Source of the DNA: Crambe crambe
Lineage: Eukaryota; Porifera; Demospongiae; Poecilosclerida; Crambeidae
Direction of reading: 5' to 3'
DNA length: 64,000 nt
Assembly: GCA_963924555.1 (NCBI GenBank)
Contig: OZ004583.1
Span: 1,583,501 to 1,647,500 of the forward strand
Translations under genes and position numbers: made by a program
The notes under the pieces: model-generated
Told to the model about the DNA's origin: nothing
Seen by the model: only the letters and a program-made list of their open reading frames with translations
The model's database searches: none
Shown here: one piece after another, positions 1 to 19,039 of the stretch
How positions within the stretch are numbered: the first letter of the stretch is position 1
How the letters are laid out: each line of letters begins with the position of its first letter

Positions 1-84
1 ATTAAAGGGGCATACTCTCTTTGAGTCAAAGCTTATACATAATTAGGTGCATCTCCCTCCCTCCCTCCCCCCTTCCTTATCTAG

Positions 85-2202
85 AGTGGAAATGCACTAA
101 AGGTCATTACAAATCTTGAAACACTGTATCATCTCCAGGTAAGTGTGTTTATTGTTGTTGTTGTTGTTATTGTTGTTACTGTTATGGTAAACTCCCATAA
201 TAGTTAAAGCCAGAACCTTAATTACCAGTACAGTACATGGTGTAAAGCAAAAAAAAATTTGAAAATAAAAGCAATAATTATTATGTACACGAACTATCTG
301 CATGACATCGTACATATGTACCATATGTGTCTATACCATAGACTGTCCCTACACTATTGTTGTGTACAGATGTTAGGGACAGGTAGACTAGTAGTACTTT
401 ACCTTTAGTAACACCTTGAATGTGTTCTTAATTAATCATCTCCACCTCTGTTTGGATAGGAATTCCTCTGTGAGTGCAGAGTTCAATGGATGTTTGGAAA
501 TTAATCATATTCATTTCTTGTCGTGGTTTTTGCGTCACAAAGAATTTAAACTCTTATAGTTATGTAGTGGGTGCATTATAGTGGGTGCATTGTTGATAAA
601 TTTCAATATCGGGTCAACAGGAACTTCCTCATGATCAGGGAGGCCAAGTGTTATGTAATAGAATGTAACATCACCTATGTAATTATAGTGGGACAGTATG
701 ATGCACATTACTGATGGTCATTTCAATGACTATTCAGGCAAAAGGATCAAAGTTAAAGGAAAGAAAAAACCTCACTTGGGCACTCTGGGTCACATAATAT
801 AGACTAACAGTATCAAATGGAATAGCATTATATTATGTATGTAATAAAAATGCCTTCTTTTCAGGTGATCGATTTATCAGGCAACAATATATCCAGCCTG
901 AAAGGCTTGGAAGGTCATCCCTATCTCTCTGAAATCATAATGGATGACAATAAGGTAAGCATCAAGTCGTGACACAATTGATAAAAGATGATTTATTATG
1001 ACATAATAATAATGGGGAATTTTGTGGGGTAAAATTTCAAGGATTTACACTTAAAATCATGTTAATTGTATCCCATAAAAAATTTGCTCTATACTGCACC
1101 ATACCATAGCAATAACCCATGTAGCACATGGTAGGCATGTCCCCACATCCATGTGTTGAAAAGTAGCAATCCTGTTGGGAACACTTTCATGTGCAGGACT
1201 AGCTCGACTCTGTTGGCATGCATGTGCTGGAAAGGTATGAACCCTGTTTGCATGCCTGCACATGCCTGATGTGGTGGAAACATAGAAACCCAGGTCCCTA
1301 TTGGCATGCCTACACATGTAAGTAGAAACCCAGTTCTCTTTTGGCATGCCTGCACATGCATGTGCTGGGATAGTGTAGACCTATGTGCTGGACTTGCTAG
1401 ACATGCTAGGGATGCTGGTGAAAAATGTGATCATGCTTTTGTAGAAAACCAACTTGCACACACATAATGCTGAAAAGTATACGCATGCCTGCGCATGCCA
1501 TGTGTTGGAAAAGTGTGATCATGACCGTGCATGAAAAATATGATACATATTCACATGCTTGAATGGTGACACATAAAAGAAGGTCACCTGACTGTCTGCA
1601 ATGTGTCTGAGTATTTGTTACTTGGACCATTCAATAGCTAGACAATCCCCAGATCATTGTTGAACTGAGTGTGGTCTCAGGTGTACACTCAGAGATGAGT
1701 TGGTATCTTTTTAAATAAGGCAAACCTGGGCTGGCTAGATTTTATATACTACTTTATTGGAGAAAATATGGATTTCATAGTTTAAAAAAAAAATGCACAC
1801 AATTTTTTTTCCACGAAAATTTTCGCTATTGGAGTAATGGAGTTTCTTAGTGTGTTAGTATAATGTTATTATTATATTAGTCAGGTCATGATGAGTCATG
1901 ACCTGAGAATGCAGCTTGCTTGCTCTGCTTGCTTGCTAAATATATATAAGTGAGGGTTACAGTTCAGCTTGGGTGAATGGAAGTTCTTCCTTGGTGATTT
2001 CCCTAGCTACCAGATCAGGTGTCTGACTGAGGCTGACTGAGGTGACAGTCAAGGAAAGGGAGCAATCGTTGGTTTTAAGGTCTGCATTTTTTCAATACAG
2101 TCATACGGTCGTTAATTTCCCCTGAAATTTGATAGCTATGGTTCTGATCGTAATTTGTTTTTATTGGGCAAACCCACACACTAGTGAAAAGAAGCTGTAT
2201 CA

Positions 2203-2254
<52 letters not shown>

Positions 2255-2305
2255 GTATTATGTGGGCAGATATGAGCATGCACAGTGCCTTCGATATGGG
2301 ATCAA

Positions 2306-2382
<77 letters not shown>

Positions 2383-5300
2383 TAACACAAAGCTCCAGAA
2401 AACCCCACAGCTGTGTCATAGGTTTAAATTCATATGCCAATGATTATTTATTTATCCTCTAAAGAGTTCAGTAATCAGTAACCACAAACCTCAGTACTAT
2501 TTTAAAGTTCATGGTATACCGAAATAGAGAATAGAATAGTTCAAATAAATACATGACCTTGTTTACTTGATGCCAAGGTGATAATCATATTCATTGCACC
2601 TTGGTAATTGTTATAATCAATATGCAATGGACTGTGATCGTGAAGGAAATGAACTGGTTTTCTTGGAAATGAATTGGTTTTCTTGGAAATATAGGTGATT
2701 ACCTAAGAGTCTTCCTCTTGGGGGAATACAGTAGTCATCTGAATTTCGCAGTCAATTAGTTATTATTATGCTGGGAATTATTTTCTATATATAGCCAGAT
2801 ATTAAATTACGACCTGTTCACTTCCTGAGGAGTAAAGGAATAAAAATTTTATTGGTTGTAATTTCATCTCAACTATAATAGTCAGATATTAAATTACAAT
2901 GAATTGAGTTTATCAAACCTGTCCCGTTCACTTCCTGAGTAGGAATGAGTTTTTATTGGTTGTAATTTCATCTCAACTGTTTTTAGTAGGAATGAGGTGG
3001 TTGTAATTTCATCTCAACTGGCTATATCTGTTTTTCTACATGTATTTTCAGGTTATGGATGTCAGGGAAGTTTTGCACCTCAAGGACCTATTGATGTTGA
3101 GGACACTGAACTTATCCAATAATCCTATAGAGGTAGTGATTTATTTTTATTTACCCACGCTTTGAAACACTGAAACTAAGGGGTGTACATTTTTACCAGT
3201 AACAAAGATGATTTTTATGAGTCAATCCTTCTGTATTGGATGAAAGGAAAAATTTCTGTATGTTGTGTATTTGTATGTCGTATCGGGTAAAGGATCATCA
3301 AATGTATATGTGCTGTTTCATTCAGACAATGATGGATTATCGTTCCCTGATGGTGTTTCACCTTCCTAACCTGACTATGCTAGACAGCAGAAGAGTGGAC
3401 CCCAAGGAAAAGGTGTATGTATGTATGTATGTATGTATGTATGTATGTATGTATGTATGTATGTATGTATGTATCATTATGTATGTATGTATGTATGTAT
3501 GTATGTATCATTATGTATGTATGTATGTATGTATGTAAGTGTGTGTGTATCAAGCGCACTGATACAGAAAAATGTCTAGCTTCAAGGTTCTTGGATTTCA
3601 GGAAACTGAACTCACATAAGATGGTTTCTCTAAATGAGTTTGCCTACATTTTTAGTAACCTTAGTATAAGAATGTTTAAGCATCTGAAGACCGTATAATG
3701 ATTTTCAGTTTCAGACGATAGGTATGTGTGTAATTTGATAATGGATCAAAGTTATTATTAATGATATTTTCCTTTTGACTTAATGAAGTCTTTCATTCAC
3801 CTTCCCAGGTAACTGCAAGCAACAGGTTTGCTCCTCCAATGGAGGTGGTTGCAGCACAGGACCACAGAGTCAACATCACTGGCTCTGTCCACAAACCCGC
3901 CAGACTTCGCTTCAGGTTAGTCTGAAGTAGTTAAGGGAAAGTCAGGGGAAAAAGGCTATATTATCAGCTTTGTCCACAAGGCCTGCCAGACTCTGGGTGG
4001 GGGGAGGATCGGGTAAGAGTCAAACACTCTACAGTACTAGAGCATGTAGTGAGGTGATATTTTTTCCTTCCTCCTTCTCAGTACACTGACTCGGTTGGAT
4101 GAGCCCTACCCCATGCTAGTACTCTGTGGTCCCCCTTGTTCTGGAAAGGGTTACTTCTGCAAGCTCCTCGTCGAAGAATTTCCTGGATTCTTTGGACTAG
4201 GGTAAGTTGTCAGTTGATTATTGCTGCATAAACTTTTTATTGCTGAAGTTAATATTGTTTCTACCTTCTCTTTTTTTTTAGTGTGTCACACACAACACGC
4301 CCACAAAGACAAAAGGAGAGTCATGGCAGGGATTACTACTTCATTGATAATAGCACCTTTAGCAAGGCAGTAAAATCAGTACGTACATGTCTCTATCAAC
4401 AAGCATCAATCAAGCTCACAGAAATAATCTATCATTATGTATGTATGTAGGGAGAGTTTGTGCAAACGTCTCTGGTGAACGGACAGCGGTATGGGTTGAC
4501 TATGGCTGCTATTGAGCAAGTGGCACAACAAGGACTGGCCTGTGTCACTCACATGAGCATAGAGGTGCCCATAACATTATTATCACTGTTTATCATTGTA
4601 ATTTTCTGCATCATAAGAGGTGTGCATGTGATGCTAAATTAACATTATTTACTTTCCTGCAGGGAGTGTTGACGATGAAGAAGACTCATTTCGAGCCACG
4701 TTATGTCTTGACACTACCTCTCACCCCTCAAGTAAGTGTACCTCCCCTCTCCCTTCTCCTCCCTTCCCCTCCCTCCCCCTCTCCCTTCCCCTCCCTCCCC
4801 CTCTCCCCCTCTCCCTTCCCCCCCCCTCCCCTCTCCTCTTCAACTCAGCTTAACCATTAGTTTCATCGTTCTTTGTACCAGGTTCATGAGCAAAGATTGA
4901 GGGCCAAGGGTTGTTACAGTGAGGAAGAGATCCAGAACGCTATCAGTGATATTCACAAGTACAAACAGTTCCATTTGGAGAGGCCAGGGTTCTTTGACAC
5001 TGCCATCAACACTGGTAAGAACCCATTTCAATATTGACTCCCTTAAACAATACTTTATCAGAGATTGCGCTAGAGGGTTAAAAAAATTTTGTCCCACATA
5101 ATTACCCCCTTTCCTTCACTGTTTTACTGTTCTCCCCCTTCGACCTTCTTGTAGATAGCCATCGGGAAGGCTACCCTCAGCTTCGTGCCTTGGTGATGGC
5201 GTATGGGGACATAGCGCCAGACTCTCCTCTCTCCCTTTCTAGCAGTTCCCAGGACTCGTTGAGTTCTCTCTCCACCTCAGAGCAATCCTCTCCGACACAC

Positions 5301-5434
5301 CGCACTCAAGCGTCCTCTGTCACAGATCCATTTGAAATGGACACTGTAGGTTGTGGTTACATCTGTGCTGTCCAGTGATGCAGCCAACCAGTGTAGTGTT
5401 CTTATAATTGGGTTGGCGGTAGGAAAACATCCAA

Positions 5435-5468
<34 letters not shown>

Positions 5469-6700
5469 TCACCACCAACTCACATGGGAGTGCTTCCTGA
5501 TCAATGATGATTGATATTCAAGTGTGCTCAAGATAAACACAGTACATTTTCTGTCAATATTTGCCTTTATCTGGGACAAGAACTACGTGGGTTTCACTGT
5601 TTACATCCGATTGCCCATCATGGGTCAACTGGAACCCAATTGCAATGGTTGTTAAGAGATGCTGAAACCCAATATTCACAATAGATATCTCCAAGCATAA
5701 GTTTAATTCTGACACATACTGCTTTGTATCTTATCACAGGGTACCACTCCCTCCAATAAACATGAGTCACTCTTGCAAATTCAGAAGGTAGCGAAGTTAT
5801 GGTCCCATTCTGTTCCCTCGACCCATGGATCTTGTTCCACTTCTGTCAGCAGGCCCATCTCTGGTAGGAGGCAAGATGTCATCACTCCTGTGAGTAGAGT
5901 TTGTTATATTGATGACCATTACCATAAATTATGCATCGATCTATTCATACCTTCACATGTATACGTAGCTCTGTAGCTCATGCATGCCGAGTTGTTTTTG
6001 GATTAATGACTTGTGATATCATCTGATAAAGGACATTCTGAAATAGGAAAGCATCTCACTTTATACAAAATTACTTCCAGAGACCACCTCTCTAGAGGCT
6101 GTCTATCATTCAGAGGTTCCACTGTATATTATTTTGTTAAATTTTGATCTTTAAATTTGATGATTGCAGAGTTCTGATCAGTCAGGAAGACAGCATAAAC
6201 TCATTAAAGCAGCTCTTGCTGGGAAAGTGACTCCTGCTTATACCAATTCCACTTGCAGGTACTAACATGCATGTACACATACACCAGATGAGACAAAAAT
6301 AATTAATGATGGAGATCATAATGGTAGAAGTAAAAGTGTTGTAAAGTGGAACCTTTAAATGTGGGACCAGTAATAAGTGTCTTGATTACGGGAGTTCAGG
6401 GGTGAATTGCAAAAAGGGATCCCTGTCCCTGAGGTTTTTGCATGTCCACATTTAGGGGGTTTCACTAAATTATTCACCCTGATCATTTTGTTGTGCAGTG
6501 CAAGCAGGCCAGGAACAAGCATGTCCAAGTCTGAGACTCATACTAGGACTACATTAGGAACTGGAGCTACCCACAGCCTGGCAGAGAGCTCAAATGATGA
6601 CGAGAGCTCTGATCACTCCCTTGATTCTTCATTCTCAAGACTCTCTTTTGAAAGGAATTCGCCCCATGAACAACTAGCATCACCTATCTCAATCCATTAG
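85..6700 (+). CDS. LRGUK: LRGUK-like protein: leucine-rich repeats plus guanylate-kinase domain (5' partial)
   Basis: The gene enters the window already in progress. Phase-consistent exons: 85-138, 865-954, 3052-3132, 3326-3412, 3809-3915, 4082-4201, 4282-4378, 4451-4564, 4663-4731, 4882-5014, 5155-5345, 5740-5889, 6170-6258, 6499-6700 (TAG stop). The first four exons encode leucine-rich repeats (for example LSNNPIE) and an LRR cap. The next ones encode a guanylate-kinase fold: P-loop GPPCSGKG, then VSHTTRP, GRDYYFID and NGQRYG. A Ser-rich, disordered tail follows. In mammals LRGUK acts in spermatid manchette and axoneme formation; a flagellar role here is inferred from the family. Domain order matches the family. 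The N-terminal LRRs and promoter lie upstream of base 1. Introns are full of microsatellites. Confidence 0.9.
1090..1570. repeat. Degenerate GCATGC-rich tandem repeat in an LRGUK intron
   Basis: Diverged units built around CATGTGCTGGAAA, GTAGAAACCCAG and TTGGCATGCCTGCACATG recur irregularly, roughly every 60-80 bases. The open frames crossing this stretch are by-products of the repeat. Confidence 0.6.
2205..2376. repeat. (GA)n - spacer - (GT)n(GA)n microsatellites
   Basis: A GA run (about 2209-2252), about 55 bases of unique sequence, then GT (about 2309-2345) running into GA (about 2346-2376). Intronic in LRGUK. The Arg-Glu and Ser-Leu frames here are artefacts. Confidence 0.95.
2795..3030. 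repeat. Three diverged copies of a short intronic repeat
   Basis: The phrases CAGATATTAAATTAC, GTTCACTTCCTGAG and TTGGTTGTAATTTCATCTC recur in the same order with deletions. This is a local tandem duplication in the intron ahead of the exon at 3052. Confidence 0.6.
3412..3545. repeat. (ATGT)n tetranucleotide microsatellite
   Basis: More than 25 ATGT units interrupted twice by CATT. It begins at the donor site of the LRGUK exon ending at 3412. Confidence 0.95.
5437..5468. repeat. Poly-G run
   Basis: About 30 uninterrupted G residues in an LRGUK intron. Length is likely to be unreliable in the assembly. Confidence 0.9.
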
Positions 6701-6757
6701 CTTTAAAATATACTCTTAGCCTTAGGCAACCCGTCACTTTTAGTACATTTTCTCTAA

Positions 6758-6790
6758 ATGGTGCGCACCATGAGGGGTGGGGCTTATTAA
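6758..6790 (+). promoter_or_regulatory. Palindrome and short upstream ORF before GALK2
   Basis: ATGGTGCGCACCAT (6758-6771) is a perfect 14-base palindrome in the 112-base gap between the LRGUK stop and the GALK2 start. Two ATGs in it (6758 and 6770) share a frame that stops at TAA 6788-6790, 22 bases before the GALK2 ATG. It could be a core promoter motif or, if transcribed, a short uORF. Both readings are inference. Confidence 0.4.
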
Positions 6791-6812
6791 TTTACACGTG
6801 CGTGCTTTTAAA

Positions 6813-8243
6813 ATGGAGCCGGAAAATCCTGCTAAGAAGTCTCGTCCGGAGCCCCCACCGGTCTTCAAATCCATCCAAGAGCTTGCAAGTGGAAGCAAAA
6901 CGAATGAAGAACGCTACGCGTCTCTAGTAACTGCTTTCGAGACCAAATACAGCTGTAAGCCCAAGTTTTTAACCAGGGCCCCAGGGCGTGTCAACATCAT
7001 AGGAGAGCATGTCGATTACTCAGGGTACGGTGTACTCCCGATGGCTATTGAGCAGGATATAGCTATTGCTTCTCGACCTAACGATGAAGGAGTGCTCCGT
7101 TTCTGTAACACGTCTGAAAAGTATCCGGAATTTAGCTGCCCTGTGGATGGATTTGTGATCGATAAGGCCAAGATTATCTGGTACAGTTATGTCATGTGTG
7201 GCATTAGGGGGATGATTGAAGAACTTGGCATCGAAAATCCAGTGGGTATAGATATGATGGTTTCGGGTAGCATCCCTCCAGCATCTGGTCTCTCAAGTTC
7301 TTCGGCTTTGGTGTGCTGTGCAGCTTTGACCACCCTTTGTGTGAATGGCATGGACCTTCCAAGCAAGAAAGACCTTGCCGAGAAGTGTGCCAGGTCTGAG
7401 CACTTGATTGGAACCCAGGGTGGCGGGATGGATCAAGCCATCAGCTTCCTCGGAGAGCCTGGAAAAGCAATGATGATCGAATTTAACCCAGTGCGTCCGT
7501 CAGAAGTCAGTCTTCCAGATGGGTTTGGTTTCGTCATTTCAAACACGTTAGTCACTTCTCTCAAAGCAGCTGAAAATTATTTCAACACTCGTGTTGCCGA
7601 GTGCCATTTGGCTGCTCGTGTGATGGCAAAGAAAAAAGGCAAGAACTGGAGGGAAGTGAAGAAGCTACTGCTACTTTCAGAATCTTTAGGCGTCCCTCTT
7701 AATGAAATGCCTTCCATAGTTGCTGAGTGTCTTCATCCGGAAAGTTACACACGGCAAGAAATATGTGAGATTCTTGAGATTACTGATCAAGAGCTTACAA
7801 ATGAATGTCTCACTGAAAAATCAAAAGAAGTCCAGACATTCAAGTTGCATGATCGTGCTAAACACGTCTACGAGGAAGCAAACCGAGTGTATGTCTTCAA
7901 TTCTACAGCTAATTCTGGCCGTGATTCTTCCACTGCTGAGGCTCTGGGGAAGTTGATGGACGAAAGCCATCACAGCTGCAGCGTTGTCTATGAATGTAGC
8001 TGTAGGGAGCTGGATGAAATTGTGGCTATCAGCAAAGAAGCTGGAGCACTCGGTTCAAGACTGACTGGAGCAGGTTGGGGCGGTTGTGCTGTGTCATTAG
8101 TCAATAACGACGATGTTGGAGCATTTCTGAAGAAATTACAGACGGATTATTATGAGAAACACGATAAACTCGCTAATCTGGCTACTAGTTTGTTTGCCAC
8201 AAAACCAGGTCCTGGAGCTGGCGTGTGTGAATTTGAAAATTAA
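6813..8243 (+). CDS. GALK2: N-acetylgalactosamine kinase / galactokinase 2, intronless
   Basis: A 476-residue cytosolic GHMP sugar kinase, predicted to phosphorylate GalNAc (and galactose) at C1 with ATP. The galactokinase signature GRVNIIGEHVDY is near residues 58-69, the GHMP ATP-binding motif IPPASGLSSSSAL near 165-177, and the C-terminal GHMP motif SRLTGAGWGGCAVS near 420-433. Shared sequence such as VNIIGEH, SSSALVCCA, YECSC and SLFATKPG resembles animal GALK2 more than GALK1. The start is the ATG at 6813; the frame stays open upstream to 6777 without an ATG. No introns in the coding region, unlike its neighbours. It lies 112 bases after LRGUK on the same strand. Confidence 0.95.
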   Translation: MEPENPAKKSRPEPPPVFKSIQELASGSKTNEERYASLVTAFETKYSCKPKFLTRAPGRVNIIGEHVDYSGYGVLPMAIEQDIAIASRPNDEGVLRFCNTSEKYPEFSCPVDGFVIDKAKIIWYSYVMCGIRGMIEELGIENPVGIDMMVSGSIPPASGLSSSSALVCCAALTTLCVNGMDLPSKKDLAEKCARSEHLIGTQGGGMDQAISFLGEPGKAMMIEFNPVRPSEVSLPDGFGFVISNTLVTSLKAAENYFNTRVAECHLAARVMAKKKGKNWREVKKLLLLSESLGVPLNEMPSIVAECLHPESYTRQEICEILEITDQELTNECLTEKSKEVQTFKLHDRAKHVYEEANRVYVFNSTANSGRDSSTAEALGKLMDESHHSCSVVYECSCRELDEIVAISKEAGALGSRLTGAGWGGCAVSLVNNDDVGAFLKKLQTDYYEKHDKLANLATSLFATKPGPGAGVCEFEN

Positions 8244-9112
8244 CTCGACTTATGACTTATGTGTGTGGGACAATGTAGCCCTGTGACTAGACTAACATAT
8301 TAACTAGCTAGTATTAATTATAGCCACCCAATCTTTTATCTTTTTCTATAGCAAATTTGAGAATTGTTTTGGACACTAGTTGCTATTAGCTGCTTATTCC
8401 ATACATCTAGGGACTTTTGAAAGAGGAAGTTAGATAATTCTAGTCTTCACAGTCATTTCCTGTATTGTAAGTACTTCCCCCTTCCTGTACTTTGACCTGA
8501 TTTCAATGTGAGTCAACGGTGGTTATTACCTGTGCCTTTATGTGCCTTCATGACCATATTTGGGGTCACACATCATAGTTCTGCATGGCTTTACCATGTA
8601 ATTGAGTTAGCTAATAGTACATAGTGCAATACAAATAGATACATAGATAAAGTCCAGATACTTTATGGTTTCTAATGGTAGCTATGACCTTTTTGCATAA
8701 AAAGGGCCCTGGCTAGTTTGAATGCCCAATTTTCTAAAATGCTGAATTTCTTGGAAGTCAATGATTGGGTTGTTGATAGCTATCGAAAACAGTTATTATT
8801 AATGTTTAAAAAGCAACATCCATCTCCCAATTAGACTACATGTTGATGTTTATTCGAATGACCGATTGGTGGATTAGCTCATGTACTCCTCTAGCTACAT
8901 CCAGTGCTGTATGACATTATATTACAGTGCTAACTAAAAATCAGTGTCAGCCAGTATAACTAGTAGTAACTAGCTACTTTGAATTAGCAACTAATAGAAG
9001 TGTCAACCAGTTTATCAGTAGCCACTGTACCACCTGGTTAACTTCTATAATCATTACCTATAGCTATAGCTTAATAATAGTAGCTAGCTATACTAGACTT
9101 GCTACATGAGAG
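8244..9112. other. Intergenic stretch, GALK2 3' flank and kinase-gene 5' flank
   Basis: AT-rich, with many TAGCTA tetramers. I see no convincing ORF, RNA gene or transposon end. It presumably holds the GALK2 3' UTR and the promoter of the next gene. Confidence 0.6.
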
Positions 9113-15637
<6,525 letters not shown>

Positions 15638-15741
15638 ATTCTTTTTAATGTTCTGAAAATTTAAACTTTCATTAGCTGTGTTTTCACTTAAAGTGGTATT
15701 ATCAAGTTATGATGGCTATTTGGGATCGCAATTTATCAGCA

Positions 15742-15814
15742 GCCTGGCTAGCTCAGTCGGTAGAGCATCAGACTCTTAATCTGAGGGTCGTGGGTTCGAG
15801 CCCCACGTCGGGCG
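15742..15814 (+). tRNA. tRNA-Lys (anticodon CTT)
   Basis: 73 bases that fold as a full cloverleaf. The 7-bp acceptor stem GCCTGGC/GTCGGGC includes two G-U pairs. The D-arm has AGCTCAGTCGGTAGAGC. The anticodon stem TCAGA/TCTGA closes the loop CTCTTAA with anticodon CTT. The T-arm is GTGGGTTCGAGCCCCAC and the discriminator base is G. It has A-box and B-box sequences, no intron and no encoded CCA. A T-rich run begins 5 bases downstream and would end RNA polymerase III transcription. Confidence 0.97.
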
Positions 15815-15817
15815 CAT

Positions 15818-15856
15818 TCTTTTTTTTTTCTTTCTTTTTTTTCTTTTTTTTCCCCC
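15818..15856 (+). terminator. T-rich RNA polymerase III terminator
   Basis: Several runs of 6 to 10 T residues directly after the tRNA-Lys gene. Confidence 0.8.
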
Positions 15857-15912
15857 CTCCTTTTTCCATAATGCAGCAAGAAAACTGATAAATACTTAGC
15901 TAGCTAGAAGTT

Positions 15913-18883
15913 CTAGTCTGGAGACATGGTAGCGAAAGTATAATTGAAAGTATCCGGCTGAAATCACAATAATAATATTGAAACTTCTCCATTGCTAGTT
16001 CTCAGTTTTGTTCATACCTGCCCGAGATGTATTGATTGGAAACCACTTTCTGTCCAGGAGAAAGGAGGAAATCCCTGCAGTAATAATAATAACAGAGCCA
16101 CAGAGCCCTTAGAGACTATGGCTAGTGGCTACTGCTGATAGTACCTGACTAGTGGTAGGTGGGCCATTCACAGCATAAGCTTTCTGTTTAGATGCAGAGA
16201 AGAAATCTGTAACCTAAAAAATCTTATAATAAATAACTATATCTTATATTCTGGACCACTTCAAACCTTTGTATCTATGCAACCGAAGTCAAACGGATCC
16301 TCTTCATAAAGGTCACCTCTGAAGCAAACAGTGTTCATGGCATTACCCCTCGAGTAAGGCTCCTTCTTGTAGTTGTTATAACGCATTAAGGACTTCATTG
16401 TATCCATGTCGACCACCTGGGTGTAGGTAGTATGAACAGCTTAGCTAGTTACTGCCACATGACTTATCACCTTTCCTTGATCACGTCTAAATATCTCAGC
16501 TCTCGGACACAACTGATGGGATGCAACTGGTCCTATCCTATCTGCATATGCCTTCCAGCCACTGATTTTGTATATGTATTTGTAGAAAGGAATGTTATAA
16601 GAAGCAAAGTATCCTGCTCTCAATAGTTTAGTTTGATCGCCACTTTCAACATACCTGCATAATAATAATTACTTCTTTAGGCACATGTTGAATTGCACAC
16701 TAGGTCACATTATAAATCATAATAATTATTATAGTATAATATACCCAGGAATCTGTTCAATAACCCAGAGAGCACCATCTTGAATTTCCTTCTTCAGTTT
16801 GACTTTCTTCAAGTCCAGCACCATGTACTGAGTGTTATATGTACCTATATTAATAAAGGAAATGATTTAATAAAAACAAAGTTGCTGACGGCATAATGAA
16901 AGGAAATGTTTTATATTAGTGCAATGGGGCATCCCTACTTAGAGAGAACTGTCATACTCTCTGATTAAATATCGGGTAGCTATGTACCAACCACACTCTA
17001 ATTACACACACCTGAGTTATAGAGACTGAAGTATTTAGTCCACTCCTCCCCACCAGTGGCCAGCCAATTGGCTAACCTCACCCTGTGCCAGGAGAGCAAA
17101 GCGTCTGACGAGGATTGGCTATACAAAGTGTGATTTCGAATACAGTCTGCATTGGTAGTACTAACAGTTATCAAGCCACTGTATAAGAGAAATTTAAAAA
17201 AAGACAAAAAAAAATAACAAACAAAACAAAACAAAATAAAAATAAAAAACAACGAAACAACAACATAAACAACTTCAGAGAGTGAATCAACTTGGCAAAC
17301 CTGTCCAGAATATAGAAGTTGTCCCAAGACCAGAGGAAACCAGGGTAACTGGAAAAGGACATGACTTCTGTGGAAGGGAGGGTGAACTTTCCCTCTGGAA
17401 GCTTGAAAGCATAGTGTTTGTATATTCTTAGCATAGAAGCATAGGTGCTCCAACTATAAATAGAACGAATCAATGATGCATGCATGTGTTCTGACCAATA
17501 TCTAAAGTTACGTGGAGTGAGAAGCGAATATATTCTCAAATCCTGGAAGAACTTTGATCAGCACCGAACAGTGGTCACTGTATATCTGTTTGGTGGTGCC
17601 ATATTATGTATTATGGTGCTACGTACACACATATACGTAGCTATCGTACCATACCTTCTTGGGATCTTCCACCTGGGAGTTTACAGATTTGTTTCCAATG
17701 AGAAGGAAATATTGAAGCTCAAGGAGATCACCAAAGCCAGCTAAGAAGTCAAAAACGTAATCTTCGAGTTTCTGTTCGATAGAAAATTAGTTATAACTAC
17801 AATAATTATTTAAGAGTGCAGTACCTCTGAATCTGGTGTGGCTTGGGCATAGCCATCCTTCAAACCCTTAATTGTGCTAGAATGAGACCAGTATAATTCC
17901 AATAACGAGATGTTTGGCCCTTTTGGACAACCATTTGATTGGCCCAGGTCCTCTGGAATAATACAATCAGTTAGCTAAAAGCATGTCCTTATTATGATGA
18001 AAAATGGCTGCCAATTCACTCACTTGTTGGAGAAAAAACTCTTGATAAATTTTTGAGTTTTCATTAACAACTTCAAAAAGGGAGTCATTGAACATATTGA
18101 GATGCATTTCATAGACTTCCCTATGTACATGATATAGGGTTAATTTAACTGGCCACTCAGTAGCTACTTACGTACGTTTGAGTGAGGTAGCCTTCCAGCA
18201 AGCCAGCAGCATACATCAGGTCATGTTGAGTGAACACATTTTCAGTGGCATAGCCAGCATGCACCTTCAAAACTCTCCAGCTGATCGTTATTGTGCAATA
18301 GAGCTAGCTAGATATCATCATCAGGTAAACTGGTGAGACATACCCTCCATTATTATCCACATCTTTGTCATAGGAGCCATAAGCCAGTGCATGTTCAGTG
18401 TCAGTTGTACCAATTCTCACTGACCAGATGTATCTGAAAAATTTTGTGTCAAAAGTACACATGGCCATGCATGTACCTATTTAGTTAACTGAGAAGTGTG
18501 CCTTATTAAGTTGTACTGAGTGACTTACGATTTATAATCATCAGTTACAAACATGAAAGGAAGTAATGTTAGCTATGAAGGTCATTTCTAGCTAGCTAGA
18601 TCATGATATGCAGAGAAGCAGCAAACAATACTAGCAACACCACCAATAATTATTGATCCCGGTTAATAGATTAGTGACTAACTACGTAGAAATTAGCTTT
18701 ATAATAGCTACCGTAGATGTTTAATATTTACTTTCTATGATGGATTCTAGAGGGTGACTTATAAACAGAAGCTTTCACGGTGATGTCACTGCCCCTGGAC
18801 TCCTCATCTTCTGTAACATCACACTTTGCTAGATGAAGCAAAAGCATTAGCAAACACGCAACTGGTGCTTTCATAATTTTCAT
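15913..18883 (-). pseudogene. Phospholipase B-like 1 gene A, single frameshift in exon 5
   Basis: Fifteen exons from the ATG at about 18883 to the TAG at 15913-15915: 18732-18883, 18344-18433, 18176-18280, 18024-18120, 17825-17952, 17655-17771, 17512-17585, 17301-17453, 17012-17178, 16745-16844, 16471-16654, 16267-16416, 16145-16213, 16018-16074, 15913-15957. It has a signal peptide (LLMLLLHL) and PLBD landmarks including DHCSVLIK (the Cys is the predicted Ntn nucleophile), [16 protein letters not shown] and FRRDQGKV. Exon 5 is 128 bases, against 129 in gene B, and runs into TGA after the codons for LAQLRV (about 17865-17880). Everything else is open, so this is either a very young pseudogene or an assembly indel. 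The family hydrolyses lipid or amide substrates in lysosomes. Confidence 0.75.
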
Positions 18884-19039
18884 TGAATTCTGAAGTTCAA
18901 ACCTTGAGCGCATGCGCATACGTACGTAACTAGCTACAGACTTTTTCATGACAATATTAGCTATAGACAAAGTCTGTGACATTCTAATCTCAGCGAACCT
19001 GGACTTGTCACAAGTAGTTACCAACAAATATTATAGCTA

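Noticed and set aside
2181-2462. Open frames with Ser-Leu, Thr-His and Cys-Val runs
   Set aside because: They cross GA and GT microsatellites inside an LRGUK intron.
3236-3698. Open frames rich in Met-Tyr-Val-Cys
   Set aside because: They read through the (ATGT)n repeat; only 3326-3412 is a real exon.
4840-5097. 85-residue minus-strand frame
   Set aside because: Antisense to the LRGUK exon at 4882-5014.
16998-17539. 151- and 122-residue minus-strand frames in PLBD-A
   Set aside because: They join real exons (17012-17178 and 17301-17453) through the intron between them; splice sites and homology to gene B define the exons.
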